Assembly (NCBI RefSeq): GCF_003048405.1
Contig: NZ_PIQS01000006.1
Coordinates: 32,593 to 96,592 of the forward strand
Source: Campylobacter concisus
GTDB lineage: Bacteria; Campylobacterota; Campylobacteria; Campylobacterales; Campylobacteraceae
Direction: 5' to 3'
Length of the DNA stretch: 64,000 nucleotides
Shown here piece by piece: positions 8,655 to 18,592 of the stretch; the first letter of the stretch is position 1, and each line of letters starts with the position of its first letter. The notes under the pieces were generated by a model. It was not told the DNA's origin. It saw nothing but the letters and a program-made list of their open reading frames with translations, and ran no database searches. The translations under genes and the position numbers were made by a program.

Positions 8655-8687
8655 AACGAGTCTTTGCGCTAGATCTAAAGGCTCGTT
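8655..8687 (+). terminator. Weak hairpin after sodC
   Basis: AACGAGTC at 8655-8662 can pair with GGCTCGTT at 8680-8687 (one G-T pair) around a 17-base loop; AAAATTTA follows. There is no strong T-tract, so termination efficiency is uncertain. Confidence 0.4.
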
Positions 8688-8796
8688 AAAATTTATAAAT
8701 TTTAAAAATCTCTCATTTCAAATATAAAAATTTTACAAAAAGATAAGTACAAATAAATTACAATCTACTTTTATTTCAATTATCAAAAGAGCAAAA

Positions 8797-9558
8797 ATGG
8801 AATTTGATCTACTTAGCTATGTCGTTTTTTTTGTAGCTGCATTTTTAGGCGGTTTTATCGATTCTATCGCTGGGGGAGGCGGGCTTATAACGCTTCCAGC
8901 TATTATGGCGATGGGCGTGCCACCACACCTTGCACTTGGTACAAATAAGCTTCAAGGAGTCTTTGGTAGCTTTACAGCAACCCTAAATTTCACAAAACGG
9001 GGATTAATTAATTATAAAGAGTGCTTTGTAGGTATTGTTTTTACTTTTATTGGAGCTATCATTGGAGCAGTGGTGATCCTATTTTTAAATACAAATTTTT
9101 TAAAGATAATTATCCCATTTTTACTGATTGCTATTTTTATCTATACGCTTTTTATGCCAAAAGTCGGTGAAAATGATAGAGCCGCAAAGATGAATGAAAA
9201 GCTATTTTATGTAGTTTTTGGGCTGATACTTGGCTTTTATGATGGTTTTTTTGGTCCAGGAACAGGCTCTTTTTGGACATTTGCGATAGTGGCATTAATT
9301 GGGCTAAATTTAAAAAAGGCTGTCGCTCATACAAAACTTTTAAATTTTACTAGTAATATCGTTGCCCTTGGCATTTTTATAGCTGGTGGCCAGATGCTTT
9401 GGGCTGTTGGACTTTTAATGGCAGTTGGTCAAATTTTAGGCGCATATTTTGGATCAAATCTTGTCATTAAAAAAGAGGTCAAATTTATTAGAACAATGTT
9501 TTTAGCAGTCGTTGCAGTTACTATTTGTAAATTGATTTTCGATTATTTCAGAGTTTAA
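8797..9558 (+). CDS. TSUP family membrane permease (TauE/SafE type)
   Basis: This inner-membrane protein is of the sulfite/taurine/organosulfur exporter (TSUP, formerly DUF81) family. The 253 residues contain about seven or eight hydrophobic segments in two repeats. Each repeat begins with a family motif: GGFIDSIAGGGGLITLP with GTNKLQG in the first half (about residues 19-52), and GFYDGFFGPGTGSFW in the second half (about 147-161). The substrate cannot be told from sequence; members move sulfite, sulfoacetate, sulfolactate or other small organic acids, and many have unknown cargo. The gene stands alone between sodC and atpB, so context gives no hint. Length is normal. Confidence 0.85.
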   Translation: MEFDLLSYVVFFVAAFLGGFIDSIAGGGGLITLPAIMAMGVPPHLALGTNKLQGVFGSFTATLNFTKRGLINYKECFVGIVFTFIGAIIGAVVILFLNTNFLKIIIPFLLIAIFIYTLFMPKVGENDRAAKMNEKLFYVVFGLILGFYDGFFGPGTGSFWTFAIVALIGLNLKKAVAHTKLLNFTSNIVALGIFIAGGQMLWAVGLLMAVGQILGAYFGSNLVIKKEVKFIRTMFLAVVAVTICKLIFDYFRV

Positions 9559-9587
9559 AATTAAAAATGTTTTAACAATAATTTTGT

Positions 9588-9593
9588 TACAAT
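9588..9593 (+). promoter_or_regulatory. Probable -10 element for atpB
   Basis: TACAAT in TTTTGTTACAATCACG, with a TG dinucleotide two bases upstream, is a typical Campylobacter extended -10 box, 30 bases before the atpB ATG. Confidence 0.5.
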
Positions 9594-9623
9594 CACGCAA
9601 AATTCTAAATCCAAGGTAAATTA

Positions 9624-10307
9624 ATGAAAGATTTGTTTCTATTTTCAAATTTCCTAAATAACTCCCACGCCTTTATCTATGCGTTTCACTTTCTGCTTGT
9701 AGCTTTGATTGTTATCATAGTTGCTTATATAGCAAGGAGTAAGATGCAACTTGTGCCAAGAGGTCTTCAAAATATAGTTGAAGCTTATTTAGAGGGCGTT
9801 ATATCGATGGGAAGAGATACTTTAGGTAGTGAAAAACTAGCAAGGAAATATCTTCCACTTGTTGCAACTATCGGTTTTATCGTATTTTTTTCAAATGTTG
9901 TAGGTATTATTCCTGGATTTGAGTCGCCAACTTCAAGTCTAAATTTAACTCTAGTTTTGGCTTTAGTTGTATTTGTTTATTACAACTTTGAGGGCATTAG
10001 AGAAAATGGATTTTTCAAATACTTTGGACACTTTATGGGACCGAATAAATTTCTAGCTCCTATTATGTTTCCAGTTGAAGTCATCTCACATCTTTCACGT
10101 GTAGTTTCGCTATCATTTCGTCTTTTTGGTAATATCAAGGGTGATGATCTATTCTTGCTAGCGATGCTTACACTTGCACCTTGGTTTGCTCCACTTCCAG
10201 CTTTTGCGCTTCTAACGCTTATGGCTGTTTTGCAAACATTTATCTTTATGATGCTAACTTACGTTTATCTAGCCGGTGCCGTTGCTATTAGTGAGCACGA
10301 GCATTAA
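9624..10307 (+). CDS. atpB: ATP synthase F0 subunit a
   Basis: Subunit a provides the proton half-channels of the F-type ATP synthase in the inner membrane. The 227-residue product has five or six transmembrane segments and the diagnostic [14 protein letters not shown] helix (about residues 153-166) carrying the essential arginine that faces the c-ring; the final helix ends [16 protein letters not shown]. The start follows AAGG. It is an isolated gene with its own promoter and terminator, away from the other atp genes, which is the normal arrangement in Campylobacter. Confidence 0.96.
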   Translation: MKDLFLFSNFLNNSHAFIYAFHFLLVALIVIIVAYIARSKMQLVPRGLQNIVEAYLEGVISMGRDTLGSEKLARKYLPLVATIGFIVFFSNVVGIIPGFESPTSSLNLTLVLALVVFVYYNFEGIRENGFFKYFGHFMGPNKFLAPIMFPVEVISHLSRVVSLSFRLFGNIKGDDLFLLAMLTLAPWFAPLPAFALLTLMAVLQTFIFMMLTYVYLAGAVAISEHEH

Positions 10308-10312
10308 AATTT

Positions 10313-10338
10313 AAAGCCATATTTTTATATGGCTTTTT
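10313..10338 (+). terminator. Intrinsic terminator after atpB
   Basis: AAAGCCATAT at 10313-10322 pairs perfectly with ATATGGCTTT at 10327-10336 around a TTTT loop, followed by two further T residues. This is a 10-bp stem directly after the atpB stop. Confidence 0.85.
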
Positions 10339-10428
10339 CCTTTTTAAAACTATTTAAATTTTTAAATCACATTCTTTATTTTTCCAGTCAAAACGCTCAT
10401 TTTTAGATATTTTAAAAGAAAGTATCGC

Positions 10429-10434
10429 TAAAAT
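10429..10434 (+). promoter_or_regulatory. Probable -10 element for gatB
   Basis: TAAAAT in TCGCTAAAATACGCC, 37 bases before the chosen gatB ATG, is the usual Campylobacter-type -10 sequence. The spacer after the atpB terminator must hold the gatB promoter. Confidence 0.45.
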
Positions 10435-10471
10435 ACGCCTTAAAAATTTGTATAAATTTAAAGGTAAAAAT

Positions 10472-11893
10472 ATGTTTGAAGTCGTTATTGGTTTAGAAGT
10501 TCACACTCAGCTTAATACAAAAACTAAAATTTTCTGCTCTTGCTCAACTAGCTTCGGCGATGAGGCAAATACTCATGTTTGCCCAACTTGCCTAGCACTT
10601 CCTGGAGCGCTACCTGTGCTAAACAAAGAGGCTGTAAAAAAGGCTATCAGTTTTGGCACAGCGATAAATGCTAAGATCAATAAAAAATCAGTCTTTAATA
10701 GAAAAAACTACTTCTATCCAGACCTTCCAAAGGCATATCAAATTTCTCAGTTTGAGATACCTATCGTTGAAGGTGGCGAGCTAATTATCGACGTAAATGG
10801 CACTAAAAAACGCATAGGTGTAACAAGAGCACACCTTGAAGAGGATGCTGGCAAGAACATCCACGAAGAAACCGAGAGTCTGGTTGATCTAAACAGAGCC
10901 GGCACACCACTTCTTGAGATAGTTAGTGAGCCAGATCTTAGAAGCAGCGATGAGGCGGTGGCTTATCTTAAAAAACTACACTCAATCCTTCGCTTTTTAA
11001 ATATAAGTGATGCAAATATGCAGGAAGGTAGCTTTCGCTGCGACGCAAACGTCTCTATCCGTCCAAAAGGCGATACCAAGCTTTATACAAGGGTTGAGAT
11101 AAAAAATCTAAACTCATTTAAATTTATCCAAAAGGCGATTGACTACGAAGTAGAGCGCCAAAGTGCAGCTTGGGAAGATGGTAAATACGACCAAGAAGTC
11201 TATCAAGAGACAAGGCTGTTTGACACGACAAATTTAGTGACAAGATCTATGCGTGGCAAAGAGGATAGCGCGGAGTATAGATACTTTCCTGACCCTGATT
11301 TGCTGCCAGTTGAGATATCAGAAGATATGTATAACGAAGCGATAAAAATTCCAGAGCTTGCCGAGCAAAAGGTCGCAAGATATGTTAGCGAGCTAGGCGT
11401 AAAAGAGAGTGATGCGCTAAATTTAACTCAAAGCGTTGAGATGGCTAGATATTTTGAAGAGTTGATCGCTGCTGGAATTCAGCCAAAACTAGCTACTACA
11501 TGGCTAATAGTTGAGCTTCTTGGCCGCTTAAATAACGGCGTAACGATCGAGACAAGCCCAGTTAATAGTGCTAAAATGATAAATTTACTAAAACGCATAG
11601 AAGATGGAACGATAAGCGGCAAGGCTGCAAAAGAGGTTCTAGACTACCTAATGGAAAATGACGCGGACGTCGATAGTGTCATCGAAAAGCTTGGCTTAAA
11701 ACAAGTGAGCGACGACTCAGCGATTATTGCGATCATAGATCAAATTTTGGTTGCAAATACTGACAAAGTCGAAGAGTATAAAAACGGCAAAGATAAGATG
11801 TTTGGCTTCTTTGTCGGTCAGGTGATGAAAGAGGGCAAGGGTGCCTTTAATCCAGGCAAGGTCAATGAGCTTTTAAAGGCCAAAATAGGCTAA
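10472..11893 (+). CDS. gatB: Aspartyl/glutamyl-tRNA amidotransferase subunit B
   Basis: GatB is the kinase/tRNA-binding subunit of GatCAB, which converts Glu-tRNA(Gln) and Asp-tRNA(Asn) to the amidated forms in bacteria lacking the cognate synthetases. The 473-residue product begins [15 protein letters not shown], has the zinc-type cysteines CSCS and CPTC (about residues 24-45), the [18 protein letters not shown] region, HLEEDAGK, and a C-terminal YqeY-like helical domain ending [15 protein letters not shown]. An upstream in-frame TTG at 10448 could extend it by 8 residues, but ATG 10472 has AAAGG at the proper distance and gives the conserved N-terminus. gatA and gatC are not in the window. 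Confidence 0.97.
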   Translation: MFEVVIGLEVHTQLNTKTKIFCSCSTSFGDEANTHVCPTCLALPGALPVLNKEAVKKAISFGTAINAKINKKSVFNRKNYFYPDLPKAYQISQFEIPIVEGGELIIDVNGTKKRIGVTRAHLEEDAGKNIHEETESLVDLNRAGTPLLEIVSEPDLRSSDEAVAYLKKLHSILRFLNISDANMQEGSFRCDANVSIRPKGDTKLYTRVEIKNLNSFKFIQKAIDYEVERQSAAWEDGKYDQEVYQETRLFDTTNLVTRSMRGKEDSAEYRYFPDPDLLPVEISEDMYNEAIKIPELAEQKVARYVSELGVKESDALNLTQSVEMARYFEELIAAGIQPKLATTWLIVELLGRLNNGVTIETSPVNSAKMINLLKRIEDGTISGKAAKEVLDYLMENDADVDSVIEKLGLKQVSDDSAIIAIIDQILVANTDKVEEYKNGKDKMFGFFVGQVMKEGKGAFNPGKVNELLKAKIG

Positions 11894-11905
11894 AAAAGGG
11901 CTAAA

Positions 11906-12796
11906 ATGAGCATAGCAGTCATCGGAGCTGGCAAGTGGGGCAGTGCGCTTTTTCACGCATTTAGTGAAAATAACGAGTGTGTCATCAGCTCAAGAACGCC
12001 AAGAGACATGCTAAATTTTGTAAGCTTGGATGAAGCCTTGAAGTGCGAATATCTAGTCTGCACGATCCCAACGCAAGCTACAAATTTATGGCTAAAGCAA
12101 AACTACAAAAACAAAGATCAAAAGATCTTAGTCGCCAGTAAGGGCATAGATACGACAAATCTTAAATTTCTAAATGAAATTTACGAGGATTTTGTTGATG
12201 GAGAAAATTTAGCCTTTCTCTCAGGGCCGACCTTTGCAAAAGAGATCATGCAGAAGCTACCTTGCGCCTTGGTGGTAAATTCTAAAAATCAAAATTTAGC
12301 TTCAAAATTTGCTTCATTTTTTCCAAACTATATGAAAGCATACACTTCTGATGACGTGATCGGCGCTGAGGTGTGTGGTGCCTATAAAAACGTGATCGCC
12401 ATAGCTGGCGGCATCTGTGACGGCCTTGGTCTTGGCAACAACGCAAGGGCAAGTCTCATTTCACGTGGGCTTGTCGAGATGGCCAGATTTGGCAAATTTT
12501 TTGGCGCAAAAGATGAGACATTTATGGGGCTAAGCGGCGCAGGGGATCTGTTTTTAACTGCCTCATCGATACTTTCACGCAACTACCGCGTAGGCCTTGG
12601 CATCGCAAGGCACGAGAGATTAGAGAAAATTTTAAATGAGCTTGGCGAGGTAGCCGAGGGCGTCGATACAGCAAGAGCTATTAGCAAGATTGCCAAAGAA
12701 AAGGGCATATATGTTCCGATTGCCAGTGAGGTTGAAAATATGCTAAATGGCAAAGATGTTTTTGAGAGCGTAAAATCGCTTTTGGGAAGAAGATGA
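11906..12796 (+). CDS. gpsA: Glycerol-3-phosphate dehydrogenase [NAD(P)+]
   Basis: GpsA reduces dihydroxyacetone phosphate to sn-glycerol-3-phosphate for phospholipid synthesis in the cytoplasm. The 296-residue product opens with the dinucleotide-binding loop AVIGAGKWGSAL (residues 3-14), and shows ASKGID, the LSGPTFAKEI motif (about 106-115), the catalytic Lys region EVCGAYKNVIAIAGG (about 155-169) and GLGNNARASLISRGL. It lies 12 bases downstream of gatB and overlaps the next gene by 4 bases (ATGA). The length is slightly short for the family (usually about 320-330), with no missing core motif. Confidence 0.95.
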   Translation: MSIAVIGAGKWGSALFHAFSENNECVISSRTPRDMLNFVSLDEALKCEYLVCTIPTQATNLWLKQNYKNKDQKILVASKGIDTTNLKFLNEIYEDFVDGENLAFLSGPTFAKEIMQKLPCALVVNSKNQNLASKFASFFPNYMKAYTSDDVIGAEVCGAYKNVIAIAGGICDGLGLGNNARASLISRGLVEMARFGKFFGAKDETFMGLSGAGDLFLTASSILSRNYRVGLGIARHERLEKILNELGEVAEGVDTARAISKIAKEKGIYVPIASEVENMLNGKDVFESVKSLLGRR

Positions 12797-13848
12797 AAGC
12801 TTTTAAATTTATACTTTTTGTGGCTATTTTTGCTCTGGGGCTAAACGGCGCTGAAGTGAGCCTAAGAGCCAAAATCTCGCAGATGATAATGGTTGGTTTT
12901 AACGGAGCTAGCACAAAGGACGCTGCGTTTCGCGCGATGTTAAGCGACGCTGGGTACGAGAGATTTGGCGGAGTGATGCTACTTGGCAGAAACATCACCA
13001 ATAAGACCCAGCTAAAATCTAGCATAAAAGCTATCAAAGAAAAAAGTCCTAAAATTTTTATTGCTATCGACGAAGAGGGCGGAAATGTAAGCCGCATGAA
13101 GGATAAGAGCTTTGACGGCCCATATCCTAGCGCATACGAGGTCGCAAGTACGCTTGACATCAAAAGCGCATACGATCTCTACTTGAAAATGTCTATAAAT
13201 TTAAAAGAGTGCGGCATAAATTTAAATTTCGCTCCAGTGGTCGATCTACACGATGAAAACTCGCCGATCATTGCCGCTAAACAAAGGGCGTTTAGTGAGT
13301 ATGCAAGCAAGGTGGTGATCTATGCTGATGCTTTTATGGACGCATTTAAAGAGCAGGGCATCCTAACGACTCTTAAGCACTTCCCGGGACACGGCAGCTC
13401 AAAAGAGGACTCGCATAAAAATAAGAGCGAAGTCACGCTAAGTAAAGATGCGCTGCTGCCATACAAAGACGCTATAAGCACGGGTAGAGCGCAGATCATC
13501 ATGGTCGGGCACCTTTTTGTAAAGGGTATCGACGAGGACAATCCAGCCACACTTTCTAAAAAAATAATAACCGATCTCTTGCGAAATGAGCTTAAATTTA
13601 ACGGTGTTGTCATTAGTGATGATATGCTTATGAAAGGCGTTGGAGACGAAGTTTTGGCGCAAAAGGTGGTGAAATTTATAAACGCTGGTGGCGATATCTT
13701 GCTCTTTAGTGAGTTTAAGATAAATAACCAAAGAACAGCCGATTTAGTCACTCAGATCATAATTGACGCCGTAAATGAGAGAAAAATCAGCAAAGAGCGG
13801 ATAGACGTATCATATAAGAGGATAATGGCTCTAAAAGCGAAGCTTTAA
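12793..13848 (+). CDS. nagZ: Glycoside hydrolase family 3 beta-N-acetylhexosaminidase (NagZ-like)
   Basis: This predicted beta-N-acetylglucosaminidase acts on peptidoglycan fragments. The 351-residue protein has an N-terminal signal peptide (about residues 1-20, ...ALGLNGAE). It then has the GH3 barrel motifs IAIDEEGGNVSRM (about 94-106), KHFPGHGSSKEDSHKNKSE (about 196-214, containing the DSH dyad typical of NagZ-type enzymes), and GVVISDDMLMKGV (about 274-286) carrying the catalytic aspartate. Classical NagZ is cytoplasmic; the signal peptide here suggests export, so it may act on the wall in the periplasm. It overlaps gpsA by 4 bases and ends facing the McrC gene. Confidence 0.88.
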   Translation: MKAFKFILFVAIFALGLNGAEVSLRAKISQMIMVGFNGASTKDAAFRAMLSDAGYERFGGVMLLGRNITNKTQLKSSIKAIKEKSPKIFIAIDEEGGNVSRMKDKSFDGPYPSAYEVASTLDIKSAYDLYLKMSINLKECGINLNFAPVVDLHDENSPIIAAKQRAFSEYASKVVIYADAFMDAFKEQGILTTLKHFPGHGSSKEDSHKNKSEVTLSKDALLPYKDAISTGRAQIIMVGHLFVKGIDEDNPATLSKKIITDLLRNELKFNGVVISDDMLMKGVGDEVLAQKVVKFINAGGDILLFSEFKINNQRTADLVTQIIIDAVNERKISKERIDVSYKRIMALKAKL

Positions 13849-13870
13849 TGGTTACCCTGATGAGTTGCAA

Positions 13871-13901
13871 TCCACTTATTAAGAAATAGAAATTTAGTGG
13901 A
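13871..13901. terminator. Possible weak hairpin between converging nagZ and mcrC
   Basis: TCCACT at 13871-13876 can pair with AGTGGA at 13896-13901 in the 78-base gap between two converging genes. The stem is short and the loop 19 bases, so it is only a candidate two-way terminator. Confidence 0.3.
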
Positions 13902-13926
13902 ATTTTAAGAAACTTTAAAAAGTATT

Positions 13927-15129
13927 TTAGACTAGTAAATTTCTATCAATCTCGTCTTTTTCTAAATCAAAGTATAAAATTTCAAGCCGCATTTCATCGT
14001 CGTATTTAAAACCCATAGACTCTTGTTTTACCCCATCTATTTTTGGATATATTAGATAAAGCCTGCCGCAATTATATTTTTTACCATAAGCATATAGCTG
14101 ATATAAGTCAGCTTGTGAGATATCATCTCTTGACTTAACTATCTTCCATTTTGTATCAGCTATAAATTTATCTTCTAAAAATATATCAGGTCTTAGCCTA
14201 AAGCTTTTTGGGTTTTCTACGAGGTGTTTTTCTGAGTGTTGTAATATAGTGCCTGGAAAGCTTTTCTTTATAAAATTTCCGACATAGCTTTCAAAGAGCG
14301 TATTCATGTCAAACAGCAAAGCAAAAGCCACATCGCTACCTCTATACGGACTAAACGACTTGTTTTGTAAAAATATCTTACTCCATAAAAGCGCTTGCTC
14401 ATAGTGTTTTGTTTGGCGATTTAGTTTTAACCGGCTAAAGTCCGCGTTTATATCAGAGCTAGATGAAATTTCATCAAAAATAAATAAATATTCCCTAATG
14501 AGTCGTTGATTTCTGCTTGATTTTGAGCGCCTGTATAAAAACTCAAGCGTACTTTTTATGAGGCGATTTTCGGCTCTATCTATGGAAAATTCCTGATAGC
14601 AAACGTAAAATCTCTCTTTATGGACGATATTTTTACGTATTTGTTCCGAGATTTTTAGCTTTCCTTTTAAAAATTTTAGATTATCTTCTAGCACCACATA
14701 GTCGCTTTTTATGCCTATTTTTATAAGTTTTGATACTTCATTTAGGAACATCGATATAAAAATTTCAAGAAGTGGTAGATTCAAGCTTTTTAAATTCGCT
14801 ATGTTCGCTATGTTTATATTTTTAAATGGATGGTTTTTTAAAGTTTTTAACATTCTTAGTAAAATTCTTTTAGAATTTTCTACCGCTTCTTTATTGCCGC
14901 CATTGTCATTATCATGGATTTTTGGAAGTATCTCAAGGCTATCGCCACTTTTTGTCTGGATGATACCGACGTAGTTTTGAGCTTGTAAAAAATCGCCCTT
15001 TTTATCTCTGCCGAGCTTTAAAAACTCTACTGCGACAAAATTTTCTCTAGTAAAGGCATCTACGGCGTTAAATAAGTCTTGGTCGTCTTCTGGGCGAAAT
15101 TTTTCAAACTCTATTAAGTATTTGGTCAT
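13927..15129 (-). CDS. mcrC: McrC-type nuclease subunit of a McrBC restriction system
   Basis: McrC is the nuclease partner of the McrB motor in type IV restriction, which cuts DNA carrying modified bases. The 400-residue product shows a DUF-like N-terminal half (QTKSGDSLEILPKIH near residues 58-72; conserved FINxxEVSKLIK-type helices) and the PD-(D/E)xK nuclease core: RLRPDIFLED then FIADTKWKI (about residues 311-329), giving the PD...DxK triad, with QADLYQLYAYGKKY (about 338-351) forming the following helix. It is 16 bases downstream of mcrB and must be co-transcribed with it. C. jejuni carries a related pair, but such modules vary between strains. Confidence 0.9.
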   Translation of the reverse strand: MTKYLIEFEKFRPEDDQDLFNAVDAFTRENFVAVEFLKLGRDKKGDFLQAQNYVGIIQTKSGDSLEILPKIHDNDNGGNKEAVENSKRILLRMLKTLKNHPFKNINIANIANLKSLNLPLLEIFISMFLNEVSKLIKIGIKSDYVVLEDNLKFLKGKLKISEQIRKNIVHKERFYVCYQEFSIDRAENRLIKSTLEFLYRRSKSSRNQRLIREYLFIFDEISSSSDINADFSRLKLNRQTKHYEQALLWSKIFLQNKSFSPYRGSDVAFALLFDMNTLFESYVGNFIKKSFPGTILQHSEKHLVENPKSFRLRPDIFLEDKFIADTKWKIVKSRDDISQADLYQLYAYGKKYNCGRLYLIYPKIDGVKQESMGFKYDDEMRLEILYFDLEKDEIDRNLLV

Positions 15130-15145
15130 TGCTTTGCGTTTTATT

Positions 15146-17227
15146 TCATTCGTAAATTTTTATATAGCTTTGAGGGTTGTTGAAAGTTTCTTGGTCGCTT
15201 ATCTCATATAGGACTTTATCGTCTATATCGTCGATCTTTGATCCAAATAATTCTTTTGTAGCCATATTTTTCTTGACTTTAATAAACTGCAAATCCTCAT
15301 CTTTTTGATTATCGCCCAGAACTAGTCTTATTTTCTCCCAATCGTCATAAAAATACTCTTGTAGCAGCGGTAAAATTTTGTTTTTAAAGACATTTGCAAG
15401 CATTTCCATGTCTGACACATTTATAAAATAAGCATGTCCTATCGTGTGATCTCTGTCGTAAAGATACTCTATGCGCTCGTTTATCATTTTTAGCATTTTG
15501 CCTATATTTATACCTTCGATATTTATTTTGTTTAGTTTGTCATATTCTGGCATTATCTCCACAAACTCAAACCTTCTTCTAAGAGCTGTATCCATAAGAG
15601 CTATGCTGCGATCCGCCGTATTCATCGTGCCTATTATGTATAAATTTGACGGCACTCCAAATTTCTCTTTTGAGTATGGCAGCTCGACCATTATCTCATC
15701 AGTCGCTCCGAGCCTTTTTGATGGCTCTATAAGAGTTATGAGCTCACCAAAAATTTTAGAGATATTCCCGCGGTTGATCTCATCGATAAAGATGGCATAT
15801 TTTGGTGTGTTTTCATTAAAAAACTTTTGTCGCTCATCTTTTGGCAAATCGCAAAAATCACTAAGCTTGCCCTTGTAATTACTAAGAAGCAAGGCATTTT
15901 CGCAGCACTGATAAAAAATTCCTTTTGATATCTCATAAGTTATATCGCCATCTTCGTTTTCGCTGTCAAATACAGGCTTTATGCCCTCAACAAATTCCTC
16001 ATATCCATAGCTTTGGTGAAATGTTATAAATTTAAAATTTTCTTTAGTGTAGTTTGTTCCTACCTTTTGTTTTTTTATCTCTTTGTATTTTTCGTAAAGC
16101 TCTATGGCTTCAGGACACTCATCGTTAAGCGCTTTTATATCTACACACCATTCATTTTTCTCGTTTTTCTCAAATATAAAAGGCGGGTCTTTTCTTTTAA
16201 TGTTTACATATTTGCAATCCATTTTTGTATGAACCAGCAAGTCTGTTGATATTGTCTGGTTTGGTTTTTTTGAATTCGACTTTATTGATTTTAATTTAAA
16301 TAAAGCGTGATTTACTATGCCGTTATTTAACTTAAGCCAACCACCATTAATATTTGAAATAGCCGCATCACATAATATGGCTGCTGCCACTTGATACCAA
16401 GTATAGTTTTCTATTTTTAACATTTCATATAACGCGTCAGTGTCATCGCTCGATTTTACATTGAGATTTTGAGTAAAATTATTCATAATCTTTGAAAGCC
16501 TATATGTCTTTCCAGTTCCAGGAGGACCGTATAAAATTTGATTAAGTGGATAAGTTAATTTCTTGTCATTGTCGGTCATTTTATATCCTTCATTATCACT
16601 ATTGTTTAGTACATCGTGTGTTGACTTATTTTCCTTTGCATATTGGTTCCATAATAGAGACGAATATTCATAAAAGTCCATATAGTTTGGCTTATTTTTT
16701 AGTAGTTCTTTTTGAATTTCTGATATGTTTTTTGATTTTATATTATTTTTTTGAGCCAAATACTTGAAAGCTTCTTTTGAGACAATGTGTAGAAGTGTTT
16801 TGTCTGGTGCATATAAAAAGGCTATTTTCCATTTTATGGCATTGCCAAGATCAATATCATCTATATTTTCAAATTCTTTGTTTTGTGCATATTTTATAAT
16901 TTGTAAAATAAGACTTTTTATTTTTTGAAATGCTTGATTTCTAGTCTCTCCATATTTTTCATACCATCCATACTCTGTATCACCAGTTTGTCCACTTTTT
17001 AGTTCCTTTTCGACATCGTTTTGTGCTCTTTTAAAAATTCCAAATTTATAAGCAGATCCACCCCATATACTTATAAGATTTTCTGTTTTACTTTCAAGCC
17101 AAAAGGTAAAAGTATCCTTGCTCTTAACGCCTGTGTATTGCTCTAAGGTCATATTTTCTACAGCTTGAAAAGGCCATCTTTGTTGAAAGTCATCCCTTAA
17201 TTTCAAGCGTTCTTGCCATGAAACCAT
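15146..17227 (-). CDS. mcrB: McrB-type AAA+ GTPase of a McrBC restriction system
   Basis: This is the motor and DNA-recognition subunit of a type IV restriction system. The 693-residue product has an N-terminal domain (about residues 1-200) beginning [17 protein letters not shown], unlike the E. coli McrB DNA-binding domain as I know it. The AAA+ core has Walker A GPPGTGKT (about 233-240), [19 protein letters not shown] (about 398-416), Walker [12 protein letters not shown] (about 477-487), the McrB signature [12 protein letters not shown] (about 530-541) and the arginine-rich ALRRRFEF. About 160 residues separate Walker A from the FHQSY motif, containing a helical insert. Ribosome site AAGGAG lies 5 bases before the ATG. 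Which modified base it recognises cannot be told. Confidence 0.92.
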   Translation of the reverse strand: MVSWQERLKLRDDFQQRWPFQAVENMTLEQYTGVKSKDTFTFWLESKTENLISIWGGSAYKFGIFKRAQNDVEKELKSGQTGDTEYGWYEKYGETRNQAFQKIKSLILQIIKYAQNKEFENIDDIDLGNAIKWKIAFLYAPDKTLLHIVSKEAFKYLAQKNNIKSKNISEIQKELLKNKPNYMDFYEYSSLLWNQYAKENKSTHDVLNNSDNEGYKMTDNDKKLTYPLNQILYGPPGTGKTYRLSKIMNNFTQNLNVKSSDDTDALYEMLKIENYTWYQVAAAILCDAAISNINGGWLKLNNGIVNHALFKLKSIKSNSKKPNQTISTDLLVHTKMDCKYVNIKRKDPPFIFEKNEKNEWCVDIKALNDECPEAIELYEKYKEIKKQKVGTNYTKENFKFITFHQSYGYEEFVEGIKPVFDSENEDGDITYEISKGIFYQCCENALLLSNYKGKLSDFCDLPKDERQKFFNENTPKYAIFIDEINRGNISKIFGELITLIEPSKRLGATDEIMVELPYSKEKFGVPSNLYIIGTMNTADRSIALMDTALRRRFEFVEIMPEYDKLNKINIEGINIGKMLKMINERIEYLYDRDHTIGHAYFINVSDMEMLANVFKNKILPLLQEYFYDDWEKIRLVLGDNQKDEDLQFIKVKKNMATKELFGSKIDDIDDKVLYEISDQETFNNPQSYIKIYE

Positions 17228-17272
17228 TTTTGCTCCTTGTTTATTTTCTTAAATTTAGTGTCCTATTTTATC

Positions 17273-17725
17273 TCACAACCCATCAAATTCTTTTTTTAGC
17301 TCCTCTCTTAGCTCTTCAGCTCTATCTTCGCCGTTTTTGAAATTTATCTTTATAAAGCCATCAAGCTCGTCCAAGATCGCAAAGAGTTCGCTCTCCCAGC
17401 TTAAATTCTCTTGCTTTGATAAAGTTTCCAGTTTTTCTCTTATTTGCTCTAAGGCATCTAATGCTTTATCTTTATCAGACTCACTATTTAACGCATCTTC
17501 AAATAAAATATCTTGCCTTAAGGCGTTTATTTTTTTAAATATTACGTTGCAAAATTTAGGGTATTTTTCAGCGTTGTTTAAATTTTGCAAAACCTCTTGC
17601 GCAGCTTTTTGATAAGCTGGCACCGCTCTTTCTTCGTCGAGCTTTTTGGTGAGTTTTTGCACCTGAAAGTACAAAATAAGCGCTGCAAAAAACGCTAAGA
17701 GCAGGTAGATCGTGATGCTATTCAT
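17273..17725 (-). CDS. Small membrane-anchored helical protein, unknown function
   Basis: The 150-residue product has one N-terminal transmembrane segment (about residues 4-21, ITIYLLLAFFAALILYF) followed by a charged, mostly helical cytoplasmic or periplasmic part with coiled-coil-like heptads (about 25-110) and an acidic C-terminus. No known domain is visible. A clear AAGGAG lies before the ATG. It overlaps the end of the upstream rarD by 8 bases and ends 45 bases before mcrB, so it belongs to the permease transcript rather than clearly to the restriction module. The residue pattern resembles small Campylobacter membrane proteins of unknown role. Confidence 0.7.
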   Translation of the reverse strand: MNSITIYLLLAFFAALILYFQVQKLTKKLDEERAVPAYQKAAQEVLQNLNNAEKYPKFCNVIFKKINALRQDILFEDALNSESDKDKALDALEQIREKLETLSKQENLSWESELFAILDELDGFIKINFKNGEDRAEELREELKKEFDGL

Positions 17726-18592
17726 TTTTACTCCTTTTTCTAAATTTATCCACGCTAATTATTGCAAGCGCCAGCCAGATCATACAAAATGAGACGACTT
17801 TGTAGCCATCTAAAATTTCGCCATAAATGAAGACCGCGCAAAGGATCGCGATGGTTGGCGAGATGTATTGCAAGTAGCCAATCGTTGTTAAATTTATCCT
17901 TGTTGCAGCTGCGTTAAAAGCGACAAGTGGCACGATGGTTACGATGCTTGAGGCGATCATTAAAAGTGAGTCTTCATTTAGCCCAAAGTGGCTTTTACCT
18001 AAAAGTGCTATGTAAAGGACGTAAGCAAGTGCAAATGGAAACATAAAAAATGTCTCTATAAAAAGCCCGTTAAATGCGCTAATCTTTGCCATCTTTCTAA
18101 CTGCTGCGTAAAATCCAAATGAAAGCGGCAAGATAATGGAAACTAATGGCAATCCGCCTTGGGCATAAATTTGTACGCTAATGGCTAAAACGACTATACA
18201 AATGGCTAAAATTACGCTTTTATTTAGCCTTTCTTTGAAGATGATAACGCCAAGGAGCATGCTTATTAGTGGATTTATAAAATAGCCCAAGCTTGTGTCC
18301 AAAATTTTGCCATTGCTAACCGCATATACATAAACGCCCCAGTTTGTGGTGATAAATATGCCACTCAAAAATAGGATTTTTAGCGAACGAATATCTTTAA
18401 GTAAAGCAAAAATTTCTCCCATTTTGCCACTAAAATAAAGCACTGCCGCCATCAAGAAAAATGACCAGATGATCCTGTGGGCTAAAATTTCATAAGCATT
18501 GACATCTTTACTAAATAGGTTGAAATAAACCGCCAAAAACCCCCACATAAAAAAGGCGCTAAGCGCGAGAATAACGCCTTTTTGGCTCTCAT
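17718..18592 (-). pseudogene. rarD: EamA-family permease RarD, start region frameshifted
   Basis: RarD-type permeases are ten-helix inner-membrane transporters of the DMT/EamA superfamily with poorly known substrates. The body in frame from 18548 (starting MWGFLAVYF) has the family signature EILAHRIIWSFF and about nine hydrophobic segments, but lacks the first part of helix 1. Upstream in the same frame the DNA encodes KGVILALSAFF, clearly the missing helix, with no usable start codon. An ATG at 18590-18592, overlapping the previous stop (ATGA), would give MRAKKGVILALSAFFMWGFL if the A5 run (minus strand, 18579-18583) were A6. So one base is missing, or a truncated protein starts at 18548 without a good ribosome site. 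It could also be a sequencing error or a phase-variable tract. Confidence 0.75.
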
